A DNA stretch of 29,424 nucleotides. It comes from an uncultured Anaerococcus sp. Lineage in GTDB: Bacteria; Bacillota; Clostridia; Tissierellales; Peptoniphilaceae. The notes under the pieces were generated by a model. The model did no database searches, was not told the DNA's origin, and saw only the letters and a list, made by a program, of their open reading frames with translations. Below are positions 15,098 through 21,839 of the stretch, piece by piece. Numbering within the stretch: the stretch's first letter is position 1; every line of letters starts with the position of its first letter. The position numbers and the translations under genes are program-made. The stretch covers positions 1-29,424 of the forward strand of contig NZ_CAMXYR010000016.1 in assembly GCF_947253225.1 (NCBI RefSeq). Direction: 5' to 3'.

Positions 15098-15565
15098 ATG
15101 GCAGGTCTTACTTCAGAAATCGAAAGATTTCTCAAAATGATGCTAGAGGATTCTGGCGATGGAATGCTAGAAATAGGAAGAAATGATTTGGCAACTCGTT
15201 TTGATTGTGCCCCAAGCCAAATTAATTATGTTTTATCGACAAGGTTTACTCCCTACAATGGCTATGTTATTGAGAGTAAGCGAGGTGGCAATGGCTTTAT
15301 TAAAATCATTACTGTTGTTGATGAAGATTCCTATGTTTCCTATTTGATAGAGAATCTAAAGAAAAATATGAGTCAAAATAATGCAGACAGCTTGTTTAAG
15401 GACTTACTTAGAAGAGAATATTTTACAGAAAATGAGTATATAATGGCAAGGTATGCTACAAGCGATAAGGCTCTTTCTGGCATTTGTGATGTTAAAGAAA
15501 GAAATTCTATAAGATCTGATATTATAAAAAATATCTTGCTTAGTCTAATGGCGAGGAGTAACTAA
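15098..15565 (+). CDS. ctsR: Transcriptional repressor CtsR of class III heat-shock genes
   Basis: A 155-residue dimeric repressor. The N-terminal winged helix includes LTSEIERFLKMML, the recognition region CAPSQINYVLSTRF, and the wing ESKRGGNGFIKI with the conserved RGG.G that reads the DNA and senses heat. The C-terminal domain (about 80-155) is all-helical and mediates dimerisation and McsA/McsB/ClpC contact. Length and order are normal. It heads the clp operon and has its own operator upstream. The next gene begins one base after the stop. Confidence 0.93.
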   Translation: MAGLTSEIERFLKMMLEDSGDGMLEIGRNDLATRFDCAPSQINYVLSTRFTPYNGYVIESKRGGNGFIKIITVVDEDSYVSYLIENLKKNMSQNNADSLFKDLLRREYFTENEYIMARYATSDKALSGICDVKERNSIRSDIIKNILLSLMARSN

Positions 15566-15566
15566 T

Positions 15567-16148
15567 ATGAAATGTGATAAATGTTATAAGGAAGCAACTG
15601 TAACGGTTAAGGCGATTATAAATGGTAGAGAAAAAGACTTCCACCTTTGCAATGATTGTGTAAAGAAATTTACAGATGTTGGCGTGGATGAGGATGGAAA
15701 TGTAAAGCCTGGCCTTACAAGTCTTGACAAGGAAAATATAGAAAGCCTAATCGGCCAATTCATGCCAAGTCTTGAAGAAGTTATAGATTCCTATTATGAA
15801 TACAAATTTAATGAAACAAATTTTGCATATGATGTTATAGCAAATCTTGGCGATGAAGTTTGCCCAACATGTGGAAATTCTTCATCCAATATAAGAAATG
15901 GGATTTTTGGTTGCCCTGATTGTTATAGGCTTGATAAAAAACTTACAGAAAAACTTTTGAGATCTTATAATAATTATTCGACCTATCAAGGAAAGTTTCC
16001 GAGAAAACAAAGAGAGATTAGAGAGCTTGGGATAAGGATTAAAAACCTCCAGGATAAACTTCAAATTTCCGTGCAGATAGAAGATTATGAAGAGGCTGCG
16101 ACAATAAAAGAGCAAATAGAAGATTTGACTGGCAGGGTGAGTCACTGA
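15567..16148 (+). CDS. mcsA: McsA, zinc-binding activator of the McsB/ClpC system
   Basis: A 193-residue protein. Four CxxC pairs suggest two zinc sites: Cys3/Cys6 with Cys28/Cys31, and Cys99/Cys102 with Cys116/Cys119. The C-terminal UvrB/UvrC motif (about 155-190) contains QIEDYEEAATIKEQIEDL, the usual protein contact element. In Bacillus and Staphylococcus McsA activates the arginine kinase McsB and helps release CtsR during stress. GAGGAG precedes the ATG. Its TGA overlaps the mcsB start by one base (TGATG), which suggests coupled translation. All expected cysteines are present, so McsA looks functional even though its partner is not a normal kinase. Confidence 0.92.
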   Translation: MKCDKCYKEATVTVKAIINGREKDFHLCNDCVKKFTDVGVDEDGNVKPGLTSLDKENIESLIGQFMPSLEEVIDSYYEYKFNETNFAYDVIANLGDEVCPTCGNSSSNIRNGIFGCPDCYRLDKKLTEKLLRSYNNYSTYQGKFPRKQREIRELGIRIKNLQDKLQISVQIEDYEEAATIKEQIEDLTGRVSH

Positions 16149-17113
16149 TGGAGTACACAAAAGATATAATCCTTGAGTCTAACTTAACCCTTAGAAGAAA
16201 TATCGAAGGCTTCGATTTCCCAGCTTCTATGAGCCTTGAAGATAGCCTAAAAATTGTTGAAATTTTTAGGGGAATTTATGGGGACAAGCTAGTTTTATTG
16301 GAGGACTTGGATGAAAATACTAAGGAAAGTCTGATTAAATCCTTTGTCCTCACGGAAGATGTTGACAAGAAACTTGCCCAAATCGCCTTAGTTTTTGATG
16401 ATGATTATATTTTGACGATAAATGATAGGGACCATGTAGCTATAAACATCAGAAATTTCAATCTCGATGCCAAAAAAGCTTACAAGATTGCTGGAGAAGT
16501 TGAAAAAACTCTTGATGAAACTTTAGATTTTGCCTTCACTCCCGATTTGGGATATCTTTGCCAAGATGCTAGAAATGCGGGAGCAGGTCTTGAGATTTTT
16601 GCTAAGGTATTTCTCTTTGCCCTGGTCGATGATGATAAGGCTTATTTTGGTCTAAAGCAGAGTCTAATCCATGAGGGGATCTACATTAGCAAGTTTTTGC
16701 CTAAGTATTATAAGCGTTTTGCTGATGATATATATCTTATTAAGAATGTTGGTAATTATAGAAAGAACCTTAATGAATATATAGGAACTTTTGAAAAAAA
16801 CATGGACATTCTCGTAAGAAATGAGAGAAGGTTTAGAAGAGACTATATGCACCTAAACCATATAAGAAATGAAGAAATAGAAGATTATATTAATATAATG
16901 GTCAACAACATTAAGGGAGGCTTTGCCAAAAGTCTCGACCTTATGGCGAAAAACCTCTACGGGCTTAAAAAATATAGGGCCTTGGGCTTTGATACTGATT
17001 TTTCTGGGCAAGAGCTTGACTATTTGTTATATAATTTGGAAAAGAATAAATACAAGGGAAATAGGAATGAGGAAAGATACCTTTTTCTCGAAGAATATAT
17101 TAAGGAGAGATGA
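16148..17113 (+). CDS. mcsB: McsB homologue with lost kinase motifs (probable pseudokinase)
   Basis: A 321-residue protein placed and shaped like the protein-arginine kinase McsB (usually about 350-360 residues). Similarity runs along its length: INDRDHVAINI opposite LNEEDHIRIQ, DFAFTPDLGYLCQDARNAGAGLE opposite DYAF..RGYLTSCPTNVGTGLR, ILVRNERRFRRDY opposite QLIEQERSAREAI, and GNRNEERYLFLEEYIKER near the phospho-arginine-binding tail. The catalytic features are gone. The nucleotide-binding SSRIRLARN is ESNLTLRRN (10-18), both Glu of NEEDH are lost (NDRDH, 92-96), and the active-site Cys in SCPTNVGTG is Asp140 (CQDARNAGAG). The EGSEA.G..FQISNQ segment is not recognisable. It is probably a non-catalytic adaptor. 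The reading frame is intact, with tight overlaps on both sides, so it is not a decaying gene. Confidence 0.85.
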   Translation: MEYTKDIILESNLTLRRNIEGFDFPASMSLEDSLKIVEIFRGIYGDKLVLLEDLDENTKESLIKSFVLTEDVDKKLAQIALVFDDDYILTINDRDHVAINIRNFNLDAKKAYKIAGEVEKTLDETLDFAFTPDLGYLCQDARNAGAGLEIFAKVFLFALVDDDKAYFGLKQSLIHEGIYISKFLPKYYKRFADDIYLIKNVGNYRKNLNEYIGTFEKNMDILVRNERRFRRDYMHLNHIRNEEIEDYINIMVNNIKGGFAKSLDLMAKNLYGLKKYRALGFDTDFSGQELDYLLYNLEKNKYKGNRNEERYLFLEEYIKER

Positions 17114-19551
17114 TGGAAAATAATGGATTAAATAAGCTCACCTCACAGGCAAGAAGAGAGTCTTATTCCTTAAACCATGACTATATAGGAAGCGAACACC
17201 TGCTTTTGGCCTTGATGAAAACAGGCTCTCTTGCAAGTGAGGCTCTAATAGCCAGTGGGGCAAATTATGATCTTTTTAGATCAATTGTAATAAACAACAT
17301 AGGTAGGGGTAGCTCTCAAAGACCAGCTACAGAATTTTCTAAGAAGGTAAGGCAGATTTTTGAAGAAGCAAGAAATATAGCCTTGGTTAACAAAATTCCA
17401 ACCCCTAGAGAAGAAGACGTTCTAATGGCAATAATAAATGATGATGATTCTTTCACCAATCTTATGTTTTTGCTTTCTGGTCTTGATAAGGAGAGCGTAG
17501 GAAAAAATTTAAAGAAACTTATGGTAAAAGGAAAGACTGATAAAGTTTCTGAATTAGGACTTTCTGAAAATGTAAGTAAATTTACTAATAATCTTAATGA
17601 GATGGCAAAGGCTGGAAAGATTGACCCGGTTATTGGTAGAAATGATGAAATTCAAAGGTTGATTCAAATTCTTATGAGAAGAAGAAAGAATAATCCAATC
17701 CTTATTGGACCTCCAGGTGTTGGAAAAACTGCTATAGCAGAAGGTCTTAGTCAAAGGATTGAAGAAGGTAGTGTTCCTGATATTATCAAGGGAAAGACAA
17801 TCCTAAGCCTTGATTTAGCAAGCCTTATAGCAGGAAGTAAGTATAGGGGAGACTTTGAGGACAGACTTAAAAAATTATTTGAAGAAATTGAAAAAAGAGA
17901 TGATGTAATTTTATTTATTGATGAATTTCATATGGTTCTTGGAGCTGGAGCATCTGAAGGGTCAATGGATGCTGCAAATATCCTAAAGCCAATCCTTGCC
18001 AGAGGTGATGTGCAGATAATGGGAGCTACAACCATTGACGAATATAGAAAACACGTTGAAAAAGATTCGGCTCTAAGCCGTCGTATGCAACCAATCCAAG
18101 TTGATGAACCAAGCCTTGAAGATACAAGAAAAATAATAAAGGGCTTGAAAGACAAATATGAAAAGCATCACGGAGTTGAAATTAGCGATGAAGCGATAAA
18201 GGCTGCGGTAGACCTATCTTCTAGGTACATCACAGATAGGTTCTTGCCAGATAAGGCTATAGACTTGATTGATGAAGCTAGTGCTAAATTAAGGATACAA
18301 GCTTTTGAAAAATCTGATAATAATAATTCCTATGAAGAAAAACTCGAAGAACTTAACAAGGAAAAAGAAAACGCCGTAAGAGAGCAGGACTTTGAAAGAG
18401 CGGCAGAACTTAGAGATAAAATCAACCAAGCCAAGTTTGACTTGGAAGTTGAGAAAGAAAAGGAAAAAACTAATAAGAGAGAGCTTTTCATCAGCTATGA
18501 TGACCTTGCAAGTATAGTAGCAAGTTGGTCTAAAGTTCCTGTAGAAAAACTCACAGAAGATGAAAAGGAAAAGTATGCCAACCTAGATAAGGATTTGAAA
18601 TTAAATGTCGTAGGTCAAAAAGAAGCTATAGACTCAGTTGCTAAATCCATAAAGAGGGCAAGAGTTGGCCTAAAAGATCCAAAAAAACCAATCGGCTCCT
18701 TTATATTTGTGGGACCAACAGGAGTGGGAAAGACCTATCTAGCCAAGACCCTTGCCAAAGATCTCTTTGGTTCAGAAGATAAGCTAATAAGGATGGACAT
18801 GAGTGAATACATGGAAAAATTCGCTGTATCAAGACTTGTAGGCTCTCCACCAGGCTATGTTGGCTACGAAGAAGGTGGTCAACTTACAGAAGCAGTAAGG
18901 ACAAACCCATATTCTGTAGTTCTCTTTGATGAAATTGAAAAAGCCCACCCAGATATCTTCAACCTACTTCTACAAATTTTAGATGATGGAAGACTAACGG
19001 ACGGTCAGGGAAGAACTGTAGACTTCAAAAATACCATAATAATTATGACAAGCAATGTTGGAGTTAGAAGCTTAAGTCAAACTAAGACAATAGGTTTTGA
19101 ACTTGGAAATGAGAAAAAAATAGAAGAAGAAAGAAGTGTAGAGCTTATCCAAAAAGCTGTAAAAGACTCCTTTGCTCCAGAATTTATAAATAGGCTTGAC
19201 CAAGTTATTATGTTTAAGCCACTTGGGGAGAAAGAAATCGAAGAAATAACAGGATTGATGCTTGAAAAAACCAGAAAAAGGCTAAATGAAATCGACCTAG
19301 ATATCAAATACGACCAAAAGTTGGAAAGACTTTTAGCCAAAGAGGGTTTCGACCCAGAATACGGGGCAAGACCACTAGAACGCCATATAACAAAAATGAT
19401 AGATGATAGGCTGGCAGAGGATATCCTTAATGGAAAACTTGATCGTAATGAGACAATCAGGATTTCTGTAAGAAAAGACAAGCTAGTCTTTAGAAACATA
19501 AGCAAGGAAAGCAAAAATAAGCAAAGCAAAAAAGAAAAAGTAGAAGTCTAA
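17110..19551 (+). CDS. clpC: ATP-dependent Clp protease ATPase subunit ClpC
   Basis: An 813-residue Hsp100 unfoldase that feeds proteins to ClpP. The N-domain (1-140) has the first repeat YIGSEHLLLAL; the second repeat is altered (see findings). AAA1 has Walker A GPPGVGKT (200-207), Walker B ILFIDE (267-272) and GRNDEIQRL. A middle region with a UVR motif (about 407-441, EEKLEELNKEKENAVREQDF) is the McsA/MecA contact. AAA2 has Walker A GPTGVGKT (535-542), pore loop GSPPGYVGYEEGG and Walker B VVLFDEIE (603-610). Length is normal for ClpC. The ATG overlaps the mcsB stop (ATGATG), with AAGGAG upstream. It is last in the CtsR-regulated operon. Confidence 0.96.
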   Translation: MMENNGLNKLTSQARRESYSLNHDYIGSEHLLLALMKTGSLASEALIASGANYDLFRSIVINNIGRGSSQRPATEFSKKVRQIFEEARNIALVNKIPTPREEDVLMAIINDDDSFTNLMFLLSGLDKESVGKNLKKLMVKGKTDKVSELGLSENVSKFTNNLNEMAKAGKIDPVIGRNDEIQRLIQILMRRRKNNPILIGPPGVGKTAIAEGLSQRIEEGSVPDIIKGKTILSLDLASLIAGSKYRGDFEDRLKKLFEEIEKRDDVILFIDEFHMVLGAGASEGSMDAANILKPILARGDVQIMGATTIDEYRKHVEKDSALSRRMQPIQVDEPSLEDTRKIIKGLKDKYEKHHGVEISDEAIKAAVDLSSRYITDRFLPDKAIDLIDEASAKLRIQAFEKSDNNNSYEEKLEELNKEKENAVREQDFERAAELRDKINQAKFDLEVEKEKEKTNKRELFISYDDLASIVASWSKVPVEKLTEDEKEKYANLDKDLKLNVVGQKEAIDSVAKSIKRARVGLKDPKKPIGSFIFVGPTGVGKTYLAKTLAKDLFGSEDKLIRMDMSEYMEKFAVSRLVGSPPGYVGYEEGGQLTEAVRTNPYSVVLFDEIEKAHPDIFNLLLQILDDGRLTDGQGRTVDFKNTIIIMTSNVGVRSLSQTKTIGFELGNEKKIEEERSVELIQKAVKDSFAPEFINRLDQVIMFKPLGEKEIEEITGLMLEKTRKRLNEIDLDIKYDQKLERLLAKEGFDPEYGARPLERHITKMIDDRLAEDILNGKLDRNETIRISVRKDKLVFRNISKESKNKQSKKEKVEV

Positions 19552-19563
19552 ATAAAAGTAGTA

Positions 19564-19596
19564 AAATGGCAAAGTCAAAAGCTTTGCCATTTTTTT
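19564..19596 (+). terminator. Terminator of the clp operon
   Basis: A perfect 11-bp stem (19564-19574 with 19582-19592) around a 7-base loop, then a run of T. Confidence 0.92.
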
Positions 19597-19963
19597 AAAA
19601 CTTTCCAACTAGTGAAATTTCACACTGCAAAAAAATATGGTTTTTTCTGTACCGTTTTCCCAATTTTAGGTATGGAAAAATAAAAAAATATAATAATTTT
19701 CAAGAATATTTACATAAAAAAATTTAAGTATTACTAAGGTATTTATTAAATTCTTATATATCTTTATTAGGGCAATTAAAGTTTTGATTAAAGCGAAATC
19801 AATGCTTATACAGAAAAATAATTTTATCATAGAAGAATATTTTATAAGAAATACTTAGGAATAAGGGGCTTATTAATAGATATTGACCATATAAAAGAAT
19901 GAGAATAAAAAAATAAAATTACATAATAATGCAAAAATACTTGTACACTTTCACAAAAAGGAC
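19597..19963. other. Very AT-rich gene-free stretch upstream of malE
   Basis: No open frame or RNA motif was recognised. A perfect 12-base palindrome GTGAAATTTCAC sits at 19612-19623 and could be a protein site. A second promoter-like pair, TTGATT with TATACA 17 bases later, lies near 19787-19815. Both are suggestions only. Confidence 0.4.
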
Positions 19964-19992
19964 TTCCATTTTATTCTAATTTAATGTATAAT
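19964..19992 (+). promoter_or_regulatory. Promoter of the mal-type ABC operon
   Basis: A perfect TATAAT (19987-19992) with a weak -35 (TTCCAT, 19964-19969) at 17 bases. A weak -35 is usual for promoters that depend on an activator or are tightly controlled. Confidence 0.6.
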
Positions 19993-20007
19993 ATATCTTA
20001 CAGAAAC

Positions 20008-20033
20008 TAATAACGTTTTCACTATAGAAAACG
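20008..20033 (+). promoter_or_regulatory. Inverted repeat/cre-like operator before malE
   Basis: CGTTTTCACTATAGAAAACG (20014-20033) is a 7-bp inverted repeat with a 6-base centre. Its left part, TAATAACGTTTTCA (20008-20021), matches the catabolite-repression (cre) consensus TGNAANCGNWNNCA with two mismatches. It lies about 10-35 bases after the expected start and just before the ribosome site, a good position for a LacI/CcpA-type repressor. Confidence 0.55.
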
Positions 20034-20047
20034 AAGGGAGGATTTAT

Positions 20048-21376
20048 ATGAACAACAAATTTAAAGCTTTAATGGCTTTATCACTAGCGGCGGTTTTGAC
20101 TGCTTGTGGTGGAAAAGGTGCCGATAAGGCAGATGACAAAGCTGCGGCTGAGCCAGGAGATGTTGCTGGCAAAATTACAGTTCAAGTAGAAAAGGACTGG
20201 ATGGACTATTATAAAAAAGCAGCTGATAGGGTAAAGGAAAAATTCCCTAAGGCAGAAATCGAACTAAAAGAAATTGGATCTTTTGATCACTTAGATGTTA
20301 TAGATCAAACAGATGCAAGCAATAAGGACGTAGCAGATGTTTTTGCTCTTCCAGCAGATAGACTTGTAGGTCTTGCTGAGAATGACGTTCTTGGTTCAAT
20401 TGATTCCAAAAAAATCGCCGAAGAACTTGGTGGTTGGGATGATTTTGATAAGGGAATAGGTGGAAACTTTAACCTTAATGGAGAATATTTTGCTTTCCCA
20501 TATAATATCGAAACACTTATTACTTATGTAAACAAGAAAAATGCTGAGGCTAAGGGAATTGATACAACAAAACCAATCGAACTTAACGATGTTAAAGATG
20601 AATCAACAGTTTTACTTCCAATATTTGATGCTTGGTACGGTGTAGCTGCTACAAACTCATCAAATATTGAACTTCTTGGTAAGGGAGAAGACGGAAAATT
20701 ATTCTCTGATTTTACTAAAGAATGGAAAGATCTAGAGCCTGAAAAACAAGCTACTATTAAGGCACTTTATGGTTACTGGAAAAAACACAACGATGCAGGA
20801 ACAAAATTATTTGACCCAGATGCTGGTTGGGGATACATTGATGATGAATTTAAGGCTGGCAAAGGCGGAGTTGCAAGACTTGGCGGTCCTTGGGATGCAG
20901 CATCAGTTTCTGAACAAGCTGGCGAAGGTAACCTTGAAATTTATCCAATTGACCATATAACACTTGCTGGTAAACCACTTAACCATTGGCAAAGTGGATG
21001 GGGACTTGGTATCAATGCTAGAATAGAAGAAGATGCTAACAAGAAAGCCATCGCAGAAGCTATGATTAAAGAAATCGTAAATCCTGAACATGCAGTTGAC
21101 CTTTATAAAGCAACAGGAAAAATCCTTGAAAATGTAAAGAATGAAACTTACCAAGCTTCAGACCTTCCAGAAACTGATAAGAAGATTATTGATGCTACAA
21201 TCAAATCTTACGCAACAGCTCCAGCTAGACCATTATTCAAAGAATGGGGAGATGTTTGGGATACTTACAAGAATGCAATCCTTTCTTGGAACTCAAGTAA
21301 ACCTGCAAACGAAGAAGAAGCATACAAGCAACTAAAGGCATCATTTGATTCAATGATGGCAAACTTTAATAAATAG
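20048..21376 (+). CDS. malE: Maltose/maltodextrin-type ABC transporter, sugar-binding lipoprotein
   Basis: A 442-residue extracellular solute-binding protein. A signal peptide ends in the lipobox LTAC with Cys20, so the mature protein is a membrane-anchored lipoprotein. Family segments are ITVQVEKDWMDYYKKAA, EYFAFPYNIETLITYVNKK, the Trp/Gly-rich GVARLGGPWDAASV, and HWQSGWGLGINAR (an aromatic sugar platform), with a C-terminal lobe ending ASFDSMMANFNK. Order and wording fit the maltose/maltodextrin group (GanO/MdxE/MalE); other oligosaccharides are possible. GGGAGG precedes the ATG. It is first in the operon and separated from the rest by a hairpin, so it is probably made in excess over the membrane parts. 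Confidence 0.9.
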   Translation: MNNKFKALMALSLAAVLTACGGKGADKADDKAAAEPGDVAGKITVQVEKDWMDYYKKAADRVKEKFPKAEIELKEIGSFDHLDVIDQTDASNKDVADVFALPADRLVGLAENDVLGSIDSKKIAEELGGWDDFDKGIGGNFNLNGEYFAFPYNIETLITYVNKKNAEAKGIDTTKPIELNDVKDESTVLLPIFDAWYGVAATNSSNIELLGKGEDGKLFSDFTKEWKDLEPEKQATIKALYGYWKKHNDAGTKLFDPDAGWGYIDDEFKAGKGGVARLGGPWDAASVSEQAGEGNLEIYPIDHITLAGKPLNHWQSGWGLGINARIEEDANKKAIAEAMIKEIVNPEHAVDLYKATGKILENVKNETYQASDLPETDKKIIDATIKSYATAPARPLFKEWGDVWDTYKNAILSWNSSKPANEEEAYKQLKASFDSMMANFNK

Positions 21377-21386
21377 TTAGAAGCAG

Positions 21387-21413
21387 GAAAGGTCAGTTTC
21401 TGACCTTTCTTTC
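21387..21413 (+). terminator. Intercistronic hairpin after malE
   Basis: A perfect 10-bp stem GAAAGGTCAG/CTGACCTTTC with a 3-base loop, followed by TTTCAC. The T run is short, so it is likely a leaky terminator or 3'-end stabiliser that keeps malE message above that of the membrane genes. Confidence 0.65.
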
Positions 21414-21419
21414 ACTATT

Positions 21420-21836
21420 ATGAACAAAACAGAACTAGAAAAGAAAAGAGAAAAGTTTTTGCTAAGAGTTTTGATACTCACAAGCCTTATCATTCTTCTC
21501 CTATCCTTGGAGGCCTTGATGATGGCTAAAGATATCGAAGTTTATAGGCAAATACTTGATAAAAAACCAGGTCTTAGCTTTGATGAATACATTAATGCAA
21601 TCATTTTTAATTTATTTATCAGAGTATTAAGCCCTATAGCAATTTCCCTTTATACATTTTTCACAGTTAAGAAATTTGGTGTAGGTTTTTCTTACAAGCT
21701 CTTCTTTGGTGGAATGACTTTGATAGAAATTGTAAACCTCATTTTTCAATTTAGGACAGGATCCATTTTTTACTATTTGGTGATTGGTCTAAATGTTATT
21801 TTATTATTTATTATTGCAAGGGAAGAAAGGATGTAG
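21420..21836 (+). CDS. Unrecognised four-helix membrane protein in the mal operon
   Basis: A 138-residue protein with a charged N-terminus (NKTELEKKREK) and four hydrophobic helices at about 15-36, 60-82, 90-110 and 114-133, ending in positive and acidic residues (AREERM). I do not recognise the family. It lies between the binding protein and the fused permease, 3 bases before the permease start, so it belongs to the operon. It could be a regulatory or assembly subunit of the importer. The ATG at 21420 follows the malE hairpin by 10 bases and has no visible Shine-Dalgarno; the nearest GAAAGG is inside the stem. A downstream TTG after AAAGAGAAAAG is an alternative start. Confidence 0.72.
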   Translation: MNKTELEKKREKFLLRVLILTSLIILLLSLEALMMAKDIEVYRQILDKKPGLSFDEYINAIIFNLFIRVLSPIAISLYTFFTVKKFGVGFSYKLFFGGMTLIEIVNLIFQFRTGSIFYYLVIGLNVILLFIIAREERM

Positions 21837-21839
21837 GCT

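Noticed and set aside
19077..19529. Minus-strand open frame of 150 codons inside clpC
   Set aside because: It lies opposite the well-conserved second AAA domain; its composition (Ser, Leu, Ile, Phe) is that of an antisense frame.
21387..21409. Full transcription stop after malE
   Set aside because: The T run is short and the following genes are plainly part of the same importer, so the hairpin is better read as a partial terminator or message stabiliser.
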